Shown: piece after piece, positions 22,889 to 36,400 of the stretch
Numbering within the stretch: the stretch's first letter is position 1
Layout of the letters: each line of letters opens with the position of its first letter
From: Smittia aterrima
Taxonomy: Eukaryota; Arthropoda; Insecta; Diptera; Chironomidae
Assembly (NCBI GenBank): GCA_033063855.1
Contig: CP093830.1
Coordinates: forward strand, 17,174,854 to 17,238,853
Direction of reading: 5' to 3'
Length of the DNA: 64,000 bases
Position numbers and translations under genes: made by a program
Notes under the pieces: generated by a model
Database searches by the model: none
Seen by the model: only the letters and a program-made list of their open reading frames with translations
Told to the model about the DNA's origin: nothing

Positions 22889-23467
22889 GTGAGTATCGAT
22901 TGGAGATTTTGAAGCTCATGAAAATGTAAGAAGAATATTTTAATTCTGAAAGTGACGATTGACATTTGATGAAAGCAAATTACTGTGAACTCGATAAAAA
23001 ACGCAAATGATAGCAATTCGACATATGGGTTAATGACTTTTAATATTTAATCACTTTCGGTCGTTAATTAGCTTCATTTTGATGACTTCAATCGCCGAAA
23101 TTGCTGAACTATCGAAAGCATCGAAGTTCGTACGTGACTTTTTCATACAATCGCGTTTGAACTCACACAGAGACTTTCAGATGTTCAGTTCTTACATTAG
23201 AAGCATCTCACTCACTTTCTTATAATTTACATTATCTTGAGTTTTTGTTTCTGATTTCAATTAATCCGGAAACAGGCCCAAGCTGATGAGAGTATTGGTT
23301 ATCATGTGTTTCCCAGATCTTTTTTAATGTTGTCGCTGCGACATAATTTTCAGAATCGTTCTCATGCAGCATTGAATAAAATTTCTTCCGTTTTTTGTTT
23401 CCGCAGAATCTCTTAACCACTTGAATCTCATAATCATCGAAAAGGAAGGAAAAGCTGTCTACAAAAG

Positions 23468-25380
23468 ATGAATTGCCATTCACTCAAATTAAATGCCATT
23501 CTCGCGATTGTGATTTCGCTGTTGTGCCATGCCGGTTGTGAAGTAAGTTCATTCTCATTTGCTTTCGAGTTATAACAATTAATGTTCTTTTATGTTTTTT
23601 TAGCTTTTTACTGCTCTCACTGACATGGAAGAAGTTTTAGAGACTGAGACAGTGCTTATCAGCAACCTCGAAGGCTACATCTTAGCTCAAGAAAAGAAGT
23701 TAGATTATCTAAGGCAAAAAGTTACAGAATACCAAAGAGAACATGAAGAGGCGAAAAAGGACGTCTCAGGATATCTCCTCAATCCTATCAACGCTTATCT
23801 TTTAACAAAGAGATTAACGAGCGACTGGAAGGATCTAGAACAGATCATGACGATGGACGTTGGGTCCCAGTTTATCAATAACGTAACGAACTATCGTGAA
23901 GTTCTTAAATTCCCAACGGAAGAAGATTTAGCTGGAGCAGCGAACGCTCTCATTCGTCTTCAAGACACGTACAACCTCGACACTGCAAGTCTTGCGAGAG
24001 GTGAACTAAACGGTGTTCAATACAGCACAAGTATGTCTAGCGAGGATTGCTTCGAGATTGGACGACAAATGTACAACAATCGTGATTATCATCATACAAT
24101 TATGTGGATGACCGAGGCTATAAATAGATTAAACAATGACTCGCGACTTCCACGCTCTGATTTACTGGAATATTTAGCGTTCTCGACATTCAAGGAGGGC
24201 AACGTCAGATCTGCGTTAGACATGACAAATGAGCTTCTCGATCTCGTGCCAGATCATTCGCGTGCCATGGGAAATAAATATTATTACGAGAAAGAGCTTT
24301 TGAAGATTAATGAGAAGTCAGTTCTGCGTGGTGACGATGGATCACCTGACGTTCCCGTTGATAAATCCTTAGAGTTCCAACACTCGAGACTTGGGCCCTA
24401 CACTTATGACTTACCTGAACGAAAACTCTACGAGCTTGCGTGTCGTGGAGAACTCAAACCCACCGATGAATTCCTATCAACTCTGTCTTGTCAGTATGTC
24501 GACAACAACGTGCCATTCCTCAAAATCGCGCCACTGAAACAGGAGAAATTCTCACACGATCCCTACATCGTTGTCTACCACGATGTGGCATTTGACAGTG
24601 AGATCGAAGTGCTGAAGCGAATGGCAAAGCCACGTTTCAAGCGCGCCACCGTGCAAAACCACAAAACCGGAGAGTTAGAGGTAGCTCATTACCGGATCAG
24701 TAAATCTGCTTGGCTGAAGGATGAAGAGCACGAAGTTGTTCGAACAGTTGTGCAGAGAGTCAAAGACATGACTGGATTGTCGATGGACACAGCTGAAGAA
24801 CTGCAAGTCGTCAATTATGGAATTGGTGGACATTATGAGCCACATTACGTGAGAGAGTTCTGTTTGCTAACCTGAGACAAATCAAACAACTTTTTTCTTC
24901 TCTTTGCTTTAGGACTTCGCGCGGAAAGAAGAAATCAACGCTTTCAAGAGTTTGAATAGCGGAAATCGCATCGCCACCGTTCTATTTTACGTAAGCTTTT
25001 CTCGCAAACCTGATTGCATGACTGATGTCAGCTTTCAATTACTCATGAATATTCCTCTTGACAGCTGAGCGATGTGACGCAAGGCGGAGCAACAGTTTTC
25101 CCCGCTTTGAAAACTTCAGTGTGGCCAAAGAAGGGAACAGCAGCGTTCTGGTTTAACTTGAGGAAGTCAGGTCAAGGTGATTACTTGACAAGGTAACTAG
25201 TTCGTCTCCATAAATATTTAACTAATGCTGAGCTCCATTAATTCTTTCAACTTTCCCAGGCACGCTGCATGCCCAGTCATCGTTGGATCGAAATGGGTAG
25301 CCAACAAATGGATTCACGAAGCTGGAAACGAATTCACGCGCCCTTGCGACCTGGAAATTGATCATGACATAGAGTTCTAA
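23468..25380 (+). CDS. Prolyl 4-hydroxylase alpha subunit (collagen type)
   Basis: It hydroxylates proline in collagen-like chains in the ER lumen, as a complex with protein disulfide isomerase, using Fe(II), 2-oxoglutarate and ascorbate. Exons are 23468..23542, 23604..24848, 24913..24990, 25065..25192 and 25260..25380; 548 residues. A signal peptide covers residues 1-24. An N-terminal coiled dimerisation region and a peptide-substrate TPR domain follow, the latter including SSEDCFEIGRQMYNNRDYHH. The C-terminal 2OG-Fe(II) oxygenase domain has all expected residues: iron ligands H439, D441 and H510 and 2-oxoglutarate Lys520; the H-K gap of 10 and D-H gap of 69 equal those in human P4HA1. Length fits fly PH4alphaEFB, its likely orthologue. 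There is no KDEL, as usual for this subunit. AATAAA at 25489. Confidence 0.95.
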
Positions 25381-26622
25381 TCAACGAAACTCACTGCAAT
25401 TGATAAGAACATAAACTCGTCTCTCTTACACGGATAGAAGATTAAGCACACAACAAATTCACAAAACTGTGCTGTAAACAAAATACCAAATAAATTTTTC
25501 CTACAAATTTTACTGCAAAATTAAGAAAACATTTTTGTCTTTGGTGAATAAATTTCACTTTTATTGATAAGATTCAACAGCTACGATACATTAAAACATT
25601 TGATAAACTCTTCACAAGATTCTTCTTCAAAGTCTGGGAATGAACATTTGATCAGTTCGGACAGTAAATTGTTTCCCTCAAAAATTAAACAAAAAAAATA
25701 GAAAAATACGATTCGGTAAATTTGTTCGCTCACCGCGTGTTTCGCATGCGGATGTGTATAAGGATCTGTTTAAGGTACTAGAGGTTAAAGTCTTTTAATT
25801 ACTCATGTCATGCGCATTCTCTTAAATTCTTTTTTGCCATCTCAGTCCTGTCTTCGACTTCATCATCATCAACAACTTAATATAATCTTGAAAAGGATTG
25901 TCTTAAAGTTGAACTGAATTCTTAAATAGATTAATTGCTTTCATAGCCTCGCACACCTCAATGAAATTCGGGTTTGTTCGTAAGATTAGAGAAGCATGAA
26001 AAGAACAAAAAAAAAGTTTTGGCATCGTGACTCGTGGAATGGTCTTCATGGAATAGACTTCGCTTAAAGTAAGTTAACATCGATTCCCTAAATAGAGAAG
26101 AAAGAGAGCTTACATGTCAAAAAGTTTCTGTGAAACGTTACAAACATCGTTAAACATTCAAGTAAAGTATTTATGTTGATGTCATTTTCTTGGTGGCGCG
26201 TTTATCATATGGAAAAATTATTACTCTTCTTCAATTATGGTTTTCTCAGATGTTCTGTGAGTTCAGATTGACGCACAATCATCTTAAGTAGTTTGCCAGA
26301 TAACAACACATGAGACACATTCAATTTAACTCGATCTCGTCCGAACTCCGGAGAGACAACGACAAATTAGCTTTTTTGTCATTTTTTTTTCTTTTTCGCA
26401 AAACATTAATGATAATAATTGAGTCTTTATCGTTAAACTAACTTCATTGCACATCAAACACTAAAAGAACATTAAATAACGTTTATCAATTCTCGGGTTA
26501 TCGATTTTATCGTCCAAATAATGGAATGACAAAATTCAAAAATTCATCTGATGCCAATTAAAGCATTTTCCAACAATTTTCCTTCTTGCATCAAACATTT
26601 CACAAACTCGAGACAATGACGC
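25381..26622. other. Gene-free interval between convergent P4HA and jdp genes
   Basis: It holds the prolyl hydroxylase 3' UTR with AATAAA at 25489, and the presumed 3' UTR of jdp on the other strand. AT-rich, no further coding evidence seen. Confidence 0.6.
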
Positions 26623-28652
26623 TTAAATCTCGTAATTTCTGAATTTGTTTACAACCTCGCTTGGATTCTCTGCGCCCCATTCCTTTTTAGAGCTGTTGAG
26701 AGACGAGAAAATAAAAGTTCATAAATTATTAATTGGTCGGAAGATATGAGAAATTATGGCGAGAGGAGAGGGGAGAGTGCAGCTGCATAAAATAAGTTTA
26801 ATTGAATCGTCGTGGTTTTTCATTAAATTTTGTTTGTAAAGTCGGAAACTCTTCCACTAAAGCTTTTATGCAAAGCTTCAGTGGAACGAAGGTTGTCATG
26901 CTGGCGTAGCGAAAAATAAATTTAGAATTTTTTATGAGGCATGACGTCGAATTGAAATTGTGGACCTTGTCCAACGAACGAACGACTCAGCAATGAAAAA
27001 GCCTTTTCAATGTTAAAGGATAAAATACAAAGAATACGATTAAGCCCACTCACCCAAAGTATAAAGCTGCTCCGCCTTCAGAAGCTCTTCGCATCTGCGG
27101 ATTTCCTTGCGCCTGTAGATTGCTTGATCCGCCAGTTTCCGGTAGCATACGGTCCTTTGTCTTGGGATTAGCCCAGTGCATAGATTGTTGCTACACAAGC
27201 GACGAATAAAGGATTAGAGAGAAAAAAATATTTCGAAAACAATTCAAACTCACGACGTGCTCCTTCATTCCCATCCAGTTCTTGTAGCTAATCTGTAAAC
27301 CAGAGTTTCTCCACTTATCGTACATCTGACGCTTTTCAGCGTCGCACAAAATTTCTTTGGCCTCTTTAAGCTGCTGAAACTTCTTCTCAGCTTCCTTGTC
27401 TCCACTGTTCTTATCCGGATGATACTTCATCGCCAAGACCTAAATGCCATGAATGAAGAAAACGATTTAAATCACGAAGTCGCGTCGAGGAATTCTCGCC
27501 TTACTTTGTATTCCGTGTTGATCTGTTCAATCTGCGCAGAGAATTCATTTTTAATGCCGGTCGGGTCGTGTATTGGGTAATGAATGAAAAAGACATTATC
27601 GATTTGATAATTGAATGAGATTATCAGTAAACTGAGGGGTTGACGAATTAATCGAGCGGATGAACGAGAGAAATTTAATTTTGCAAGTGACAAACAATAA
27701 ACGTTTAGTTCATGATTAGGAGGAGCTTCGAGACAATATTTGAACGTGTCTTCCTCTTTCAACGACACTCGTAGTCATGCTGGAATCATATTTCAATGAA
27801 TTGAATTTAAATTTAGATCCGCAAAGAGAGAAAAGTATCGATTTTCACCTCCTCCGTCTCTTCCCTTCTCGACTGGCTTCTCTCAGAGCAAGGCAAACGA
27901 TTTTTAATTATTCATAAGCCTCGTTTAAAATGTGTTATCATTGCAAGCGCAGGAGGAGTATGTGAAAAACAAATCGCTTTAAAATATTGGATATTGTCGC
28001 AACTCTTGTCGAAGGTTGTGTACCTTTAGCTTCGAGAACAAAAAGTTGGCGAAAGTAACAAGAGACTGCTGAGATTCATCACACGCGCGTCGTTTATGAA
28101 ACATTTCTGCGAAAGCGACGAAATTGAAAAACATTTTAAGGGGATGCAGAGATTCAATTATTCTCGGGTTCTCGTTGACGTGATCTGAGCATAAACTTCG
28201 AAAGTTCAGATCTAGGTCACGATTATCTATGATTCAAGGTCGTTTCGTTTCTCATTGGAATATTCTAGGATTAATTTCATTTCCCTAAGAGTCAATTTAT
28301 CTTTGCCCGAGCCTTTATCACCTCAGAAGCATTTTAAGGAGATTCCATTAAAATCTAAAAGCTTCGCACAGCTCAGAGCTGAATTGTTCTTCATCATTGA
28401 CGACCTTCATTTGTTTCAGCAACAAAAAAAACCTGTTTTTCAATGCGAAACGAAATATTCTGAGTTTTTGACGAGCGCTGCAAGCAAAGCAAAAATTTTC
28501 CCCGCTCGATAATGAGTTAATAGGAATTTCCCAGCCATTTGCTCTGTCGAAAGTTGAACGCTTACCGAAGAGTTTTCATCACAATTCAACAACGCATAAA
28601 AATCTTCATCTGGATTCTTCTTGTAACTCAAAATTTCATCGACGCCGCTCAT
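26623..28652 (-). CDS. jdp: J-domain protein jdp / DNAJC12
   Basis: A small cytosolic HSP70 co-chaperone; mammalian DNAJC12 assists aromatic amino-acid hydroxylases. Exons are complement(26623..26692, 27054..27190, 27254..27439, 27505..27531, 28566..28652), 168 residues; every junction keeps frame. The J domain occupies about residues 17-80: DFYALLNCDENSS, then the nine residues of the 27-base fourth-listed exon, then VLAMKYHPDKNSGDKEAEKK with the catalytic HPD. The family block SYKNWMGMKEHV and QQSMHWANPKTKDRML follow, and the C-terminus is the conserved NKFRNYEI encoded by a separate 70-base last exon. It is convergent with P4HA and divergent from tropomodulin. The first intron is about 1 kb and holds nothing else that I can support. 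Confidence 0.94.
27505..27531 (-). other. jdp: 27-base coding microexon of jdp
   Basis: It encodes IEQINTEYK, the middle of J-domain helix I-II. The acceptor is TCTGCGCAG and the donor GTAAGG; both flanking junctions are phase 0. Without it the J domain loses nine conserved residues but stays in frame. Confidence 0.88.
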
Positions 28653-30477
28653 TTTTCTTAAAGTTTCACTTTCACACCAGTCGCAACTCACTAAACAATT
28701 TTCAAGTTGGAATTATGCACCAATTCCGAACGACGAAGAAAAAAATATTGCTTTCAGGTCAGACTGAATTCAAACACTGAAATCGTAATAAAATCTTTCA
28801 AGTGTAACAAAAGCTTTTGCAGAGAAAATCGTGAGCGAGAGAGGAAATTGTGTTACGTTAAAGAGCGCTATTAGTTATCATTCTCAGGTTTGTTCATGAA
28901 CTATGTAGAAAAAGTTTGAGAGTGAGAAATCTTTTTTAAATTGAATTTAAAGAAAATAAAAGTTATGAAAAAATATTTTTTTAACGAAGTATCTCCAGTT
29001 TTTCTCACAGCTTCAATTAAAGAAGTTTCCGGAGCTTTTTCCTCATCTCTCTCAAAGCTTTCAAAAGAAAGAGAGTCGCCCGACAGAATCGTGAAACATG
29101 TGATGCGATGATTTTGTGTGGAATAATCAACTTATGACAGCAATAATGAAATCACAGCAGGGGATCGAGAATGTTTTCGGTTTCGATTGAATCGTAATTT
29201 AATTGCCCAAGTGTCGATGACAAACGATGACCCAAGGATAATCTATTTTCCTCATTTATTCCATGAACTAGGATGGATTAAAATATCAAACAGAAAAGAG
29301 AGGAAAGTCTTTTGACGTATTAATGCAGTTCACTGAGGATTAAAGTTCAATTAAATATCAATCGTCTCCTTCGCATATTCTACAAAACTTCGTCGCTGTC
29401 GTTTGTTGATAAAATCATCGATTATGACTTGACATAGCAAGTCGTCTCTTCCTTGTTTCTCTTATAACGTTTTGCCGTTGTAAAACTTTCAGACTGCAGT
29501 CATTGTTTGAAGTTTATTACTGGCATCACAAAGAAGTTTATGGAACTTTGACTTGATCGCAAAAAACTTTCCTCAGTTTCCTTCACGTTGTTTCTCGTTT
29601 CATTGTTATTTGAACAGTCACTTTACTCAATGCATAGCGAATTGAATGATTAATAACGTCTTTCAAGCCTCGTGAATAGAGCACTTGCCTCGTCTTGTTT
29701 CGTTTGCATCGCTCTGCCATTGTTTGTGTCTCGCAAGTAAACGGAAGGCATCTCAGATAGTTGCAAATATATTTCTGACATTCAAGAGATTTTCTTTTTC
29801 CGCTGAACAAATTCGCTCGCTGTGTTTGAGTTCTTTGAAGCTTCTGAACGACTCACACTAACAACATTCCATATTTTTCGTCAATTTTCATGTCTCTGGT
29901 TTAAAGAAAATATTAAATACTAGCCTGGGAGCTCGCCTCGAGCGTTGCGAATGGAATGGGAACGAATCAACGGAAATAATAACATCGTCGACGTCTTTTT
30001 CTCAAAAACGCGATACAACGTTTTTAAAACGGACAAAAAAATTGAGAAAATTTTCAGTTTCGTGTCAGTTGCCTACAGCTTGTGAGCATGAGTGTGCAGC
30101 TGCCTTTCAACCCAGAGAACAAATTTGTATCGTCAAAGATCCATTGAATATTTTTTTTTTCGTCTTTCGGGTGTGAATTGTTCTAGTTCGACTGTGTTTC
30201 TCATCGAAAGCAAAATAACGTGAATGAAAATAAAAGTTGAAAATTGAAAGTCGAGGAAATTGAAAATCGAAAGGAAGCGAAAAATAATTTTTTATTATAA
30301 TCGATCGCTAGTTCTGAATGATAGACTACGAAGAGTGATCGCTTGTGCTTGTGTAAAGAGAAGAAGAGAGAAGATAATCTGGCAGAAAAGTTACATAAAA
30401 TCGCAGTAAAAAAGAGTTAAATCCAATCGCGATATTGTGAAACGTGAAGATCGTGAAACAGCAGAAAATCTGAAGCA
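28653..30477. other. Intergenic region between jdp and the first tropomodulin promoter
   Basis: About 1.8 kb of AT-rich sequence containing the two divergent 5' ends. TCAGT initiator-like words occur at about 30,055-30,075, upstream of tropomodulin exon A. No coding evidence. Confidence 0.5.
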
Positions 30478-33400
30478 ATGTCAGAAATCGAAGTGGAGGA
30501 GACGTTCGAGACCACGACGGTCCGACGAAAAACCGTCCGACAGAGTTTTAAGATCGAGGAAGTGAGTAATGATCCAAAATTTTCCGAGAGCACTCGACGG
30601 AAGATTTTCTGGAGATGTTGATCTTGTATATGCCCCACGAGTGTTTGTGTAATCTACGCGGCGACTCCCGCGATTGTAGCGTGTACGGATAGATTGTTGC
30701 ATTATTCGTGACAAAACATATCAGAGAAATTTCTAGCTGCCAAGCTAATATGTGTAGTCGCCCATATTTACAAGGAAGTGTGCTGAAAAGACAGAAAAAA
30801 GAGCTTTCTCATAAAACGTCCGCCGCATCTCTTCCCAGCTTGACTTTGTAAACTTTAGATCAAAAATCAGTGCCAGACATAACTTACGACTGCTTCCCTT
30901 TAAACACAAAATAAAGTTATTTTTATCAGCATATAATTATAGAATCGGAAAAAAATATCTCGGCGAGATGGAAAATCTTTAGGAAAATAAATTTTGCCTT
31001 CGCTAAAGCGAGAAGAGAGAGTGTGAAGCGGCGCTGGCGATTTAGAAGCAGCTCGATCTAACGTGACTTGTATCTCACGCATTACTGCACTTTGTCAATC
31101 TAAATCGATAGATTGACGTAAACAACTCATAAACAGCAGGCGAGCGAGCGACGAAAACCATATTGATGAGCGGGCGGCAGGTGTGACGCTGTTTCAACTT
31201 GTTTTCGTTCACTTTTTTTTCGTGAATGAAGCAAATAAAGGATTGAAGACAGCTCGCACTGCTGCAACGGTTTACAATGCGCGCCTTCTTGTGAACTCGT
31301 ATTTTAAAGTTTTTAACGGACTAGACGGTCGACTATCGAGAGAGATGGGGGAGAAGACGAGAATATTTTTAGATATTTTAAAGCCAAACGAGAGAAGCAT
31401 TGAAAGTAACTTTGCTGGTCGGAAGTATATTCTGACTGACTTTATTTCACTGTCTTTCATCGCTCTGCACGATATTTTGCTTATGCGTTTTTCGAGATGA
31501 ACTTTCGAAATGCTATTTTAATGTCTCGAGATAAACTCTGCGTCCATAAAATTAGAAGAACTAGCTCTCGATTTCTCTGGATTTATATTTAGCTGGCTAA
31601 TGTCTGTTTATTGTTGTAAGGCGTTTTCGGGGTCTCAAATCTGGATCATCAAGCATTTCCGTATCTCGTTCAGAACGAACTCCTTGCATCACAAAAGCAG
31701 AAAAAGCTCTTTTCGAATATCTTCGTAAACCCTAAACTATTAAAAATTCATTTTATTCGCACACTCATCAGAAGAAAAACACTCACGAATTTTCCGCTAC
31801 ACATATATTTACCTAAAACATTTTGTTTGTTTGCTCTTCAACGATAAACCGTGAAGATTTCTTTCGTCTGAAAAAGAATCGTCTCAACACAATGAAGCAA
31901 AGCTTCCATGAAAACTTCGCTTCTCACGTTTGCTCTCTTTCGAGATAGAGCTTCACTGGGTTTTCCCAAGAACTAAATAGTGCATAAACTAAGAGGCATC
32001 TGCGACGAGTCGAAATGAATAATTTATTTAGTTGAAAGCTACGCCAAAAATGAAAAATTTGTTTACCGGACAAATGACAAACTTAATTTTTCATGAAAGA
32101 TTTCTACTCGCAAAAATATTTCTTTCACTCTTTTTTCGTGTTTGTTAAGTCAGACTTTTTCTGTGCATGTGTAAATATAATTTGAACGGAGTATAAAAAT
32201 ATTAAAAGGATGAAAAGTAATATTAAACCCGAGCTCTTCTTTAGTTAAGAGTTTGGAGTGGCGCGGTTGACTTGTCGTCGCAGAACACGCGGAAAATCAT
32301 TGAAGAATTATTTTTTTTTTCAATCAGAAGGAAAAAGAAAACTTTGTCATTGAAAAATTTCCATTCGACATTTCCTACTCTCGCGAGCGCTCGGAAAATA
32401 TGTAAATAAGCTTTTGATTAAGGACGACAGGATCTGTCAAGTGAAATATGACAAATAAAATTAAAGCTGGACAATGAAAATAATTGCTGTGCATTAAAAA
32501 TCTTTCCTAAGGCTGTGACTTGAAAAGAAAACACTTTTTGTGACGTTCGTCAGAGTTAGCTTGTCTTTCTACATTTCCTGCCGCGCGTCAAATGCCTTCC
32601 GAAATGGAGGACTTTTATCAAGAGGAAGAAACGATCGAGGAGACGATCGTCACTCGTCGAAGGACAACGACGAAAAAGGTACAGAAGGAAATTGAAAAAG
32701 TTATTAAAGATTTGTTTGTTTGGATAAGTGCTGAGAGGAGAAAAGTCACATGAGACTCGCCTTTCATTTCTTTATGAAAGCAGAAAGATTCTAATTTTAA
32801 TTCATTTTTCCTTCATTCGCCTTCTGGCTGGCATGAGCCGCCGAGCTCAACGAGCAGCCATCGAAGCTTTGCGAATTGTAAACAAATGTCATGAGAATCT
32901 CTATTTTTGGTAAAGTTTTAATTTAAAGTTACTGCGTGTTGAAAGACATTCTAAAAGTTTATTTAAGTGCGTCGCCAGTAAAAACCTTTTAAACGATTAA
33001 TCCAAGCCATAAATTTTCCTGTTTACGAAGGACTTTGCAACAATATCTCTCCTCAGGTTTATTGCACTTTTAATGACCTACAAAGTAAAAGACTTTGTTC
33101 TTCTTTTATTATTCTCGAGTCGAAAAGTGTTTTAAACGTCCTTCATTTGCCGCCGATTCATAATTGTTCTCTCTCTCTCATCATCAACAACAATGCCAGG
33201 GTCTCCTATGAAAAGTGAAAATTCATTCAATTTATGACCATATGATGATGAGAGGTGTTCCTAATGCTCGGAAATATATAATAAAATAATCACGTTTGTA
33301 GGTTGCTTCCTAACCGCGAACGAGAAAATCATCGGCGGCTTATTCGAAAGCGATGTAGCATCATCAACACAAATTGAATATTTAATTCAACTTTTTATTT

Positions 33401-36400
33401 GATCGTGGGTGATTCCACTTGGGGACACTTTCCGCCCTTTTCAAACTAGTTTCCTTTCCTCACAAATCTGGAGCGTCGGGTGTAACGTCATTTTCAGGAA
33501 ATCCTTGAGAAAATTCAAAGTGAACAGCTTTCCTTCCAATCTCCAATTATAGATCGTTGGAAAACTGCCAGCGCGAGAAAAAAAAATTGAAAATCTTTGC
33601 GATCATATGTGTCTGTGTGAACAGAAAATGCGAAAAACACTCATTGATTGGAAAGTTTTTTTTCGCGAATAACATTTAGGAAAATATGGACCATTTGAAT
33701 TAAATGACTTTTCCGGATTCAAATTCAATTTTTAGAAGAAAAAGCAGAAAATGTTTTTAACGGATTTTTTTTCTCCAGCTTTTGAATGGAAGGGCAATAA
33801 ACTGCGCATAAGTCAGGTCTGCTTAACTTGATAATTAATGCTCTGAACATAAATCAAAGAAAAAGATTTTAATTGTTTACGTTCCAAAGTCTATTTAAAG
33901 ATTCTTTTTCAATTTCATAAAAATTCCTAAACGACCTTTTATTGTAAAAGGTTGAGAAGCACTGAACGAAAAAGCCTATCGATCCACTATTGTTGTTGTA
34001 TTTCTACATTGTGGATTATTTTTTGCATCGCAGTTTTAGTGTTTTTCGTGAGTCAGAGAAGCATAGAAACTTCAGTGTAATCTTCTTTCGCTTGAGAAAC
34101 TTGTAAGTGAATGGAGTTTGGATTTCTTGAGTCAGCTTCTCTCGCCGATTGTTGATTTTGTTTTAATATTTATACAAGAAAGAAACCCAGCCCAAAAAAG
34201 AAGAATCGAGAATGGTTAATAAGAAAACGAAGTAACCTTGCTTGTGAATAAGAATAAGTTTCCGATCTGCATGATGTCATCGCCGAAAGGCAAAAAGTTC
34301 AAAGACCACATTCGCTTGAAAATAAATAAATAAGTCGAACAATGCAGGCAACAATGAGAAAATATATTAAACAACCTTATGATGATCGGTACATAGCGAT
34401 CAAGCTGAAAAGAGCGAAAAACGTAAAGAAAGACACACAGAAGGCATTAAATTTAATGGTCATGGAGATATCTCATTGCGCGAGAGACGGGAACATTGAA
34501 ACATTGAGGCACATAATGTAATTTATTTTGAAAAGTCACCGGAGCATGAAGAAAAAAACTTTTAGGTGTGTTTCTGATTGTGACGGCTTACAATTTAATT
34601 AGCCAATGGTATATTATTCAATTTCGGTTTACCCATTTGTTGTTTGCCCATGTTCCGATCCAATTGAATTTAATTGCAGTGAAATGAATTGATTTTGCGC
34701 GAAATCACAAATTGCCGTATACATTCTAATAATAATCGCCAGAAAATTCTTTAAAATTAGACTCTCAATGCTCCTTGCCGCGCTACTTTAAGCGGTTTTC
34801 CAAAAATAAAGTCCCAAGCTAGATTTAAATTGAGCGGCGAATCGAAGGTTTCGCAATTGATACAAATTACATTCAATTATCGCGTACGACGAGTGCGGGC
34901 TTCGTCGCGAGAAATATTTCCTCCTCTGCTTGTCGTGAATTTATTAATTTATTTTCGGCAATTTTTCTTTTGTTGTGACTCGCTATAAATCGCTGTAATT
35001 ATTATTGGCAAATAAAACTTTTCAATTGCGAATTGAACACTCATTTCGAAGTCAATTCTCGAAGAGTCAACATCGAAATAGCAGCAAAAAATTTATTTAG
35101 TGCGAGAGAAAAATGGAAGTCGACAACGAAACTGTTAGATCACGCGATAAACTGTGAATGCTTTGATTAATTATTGTCTTCGTATGTTTTAGACGGCATC
35201 TTCAACCAAATCAGAAACCATGACGACACCAGCAAAGCTTTACGGAAAAGATCTGAGCGAGTATGATGACATCGATGTCGACACGCTTCTAGCGCAGTTG
35301 TCAGCCGAGGAGATTTCAATTTTAGCGAAAGAAGTTGATCCTGACGTAAGTCGTTTGCTGCTAATTCAATTATCGACAAAGCTTGACGTCCGATCGATCT
35401 CTTTTAGGATTCTTTCTTGCCACCAGACCAACGTACGAGTTACGAATGTACAAAATCACCTACCGGGCCACTCGACCGCAAGTCTCTGATTGAGCATATT
35501 AACAAGCAAGCAATCGAGACGCCCGATATTCCTGATTTGGAACCGTTTGTAGCTGGAACTGTTCGCGGTAAAAAGTGGACTCCGCCACCACAAGAAGCGA
35601 GAATGCAAGCCGCCGAAGAACAAATCGCTATCGATTTGGGAGATGAATATGAGCAGGCACTCACTGATGCGTCTCAAGAAGAAATTATCGATTTGGCGGC
35701 TATTCTCGGCTTCCATCAAATGATGAATCAAGATCAGTACCACGCGTCGCTGTTGAACAAAGGACAGCCAATCGGCCTGGGCTGGGATGGCATTACAAAG
35801 GCTTCCCCGAACAAAGTTTTCCCACCAGAAAAGCCCAATCAGACCAACGTCGAAGATACAATTAAACGCGTAAAAGACAACGACCATAATTTGACTGATT
35901 TGAATTGGAATAACATTAAAGTGAGTGGAGGAGTTGAATGAGTGTTGTCCGAGACTGATTCATTAACGTAATATGTTTATTTTTAGAATATTTCTGACGA
36001 AAAGTTCGAGCAATTGTTTACGGCATTAAAAAACAACACGAAATTGGAAGCACTATCATTGACAAACGTCGGCTTGACCGACCGCACTGCATTGATGTTG
36101 TCAGAGGCCGTTGAGAAGAACTCAACTCTTCGTGTGTTGAACATTGAAACAAACTTCATCAGTCCACAGGTGGTTGTGGTCTTGACGAAAGCTCTCCTGC
36201 AAAATATGAGCGTTGAAGAGTTCCGAGCCTCTAATCAGGTTAGTCGGCTTAAGCAGACCGTTAACCACGAAAAAATGACTTAACACGATTTCTTTTCTTT
36301 TTTAGCGATCGTCCGTCTTGGGCAACAAAATTGAGATGGAAATCACAGATTTGGTGGAAAAGAATTCCACGTTACTAAGATTAGGCCTCCATTTAGAGTT

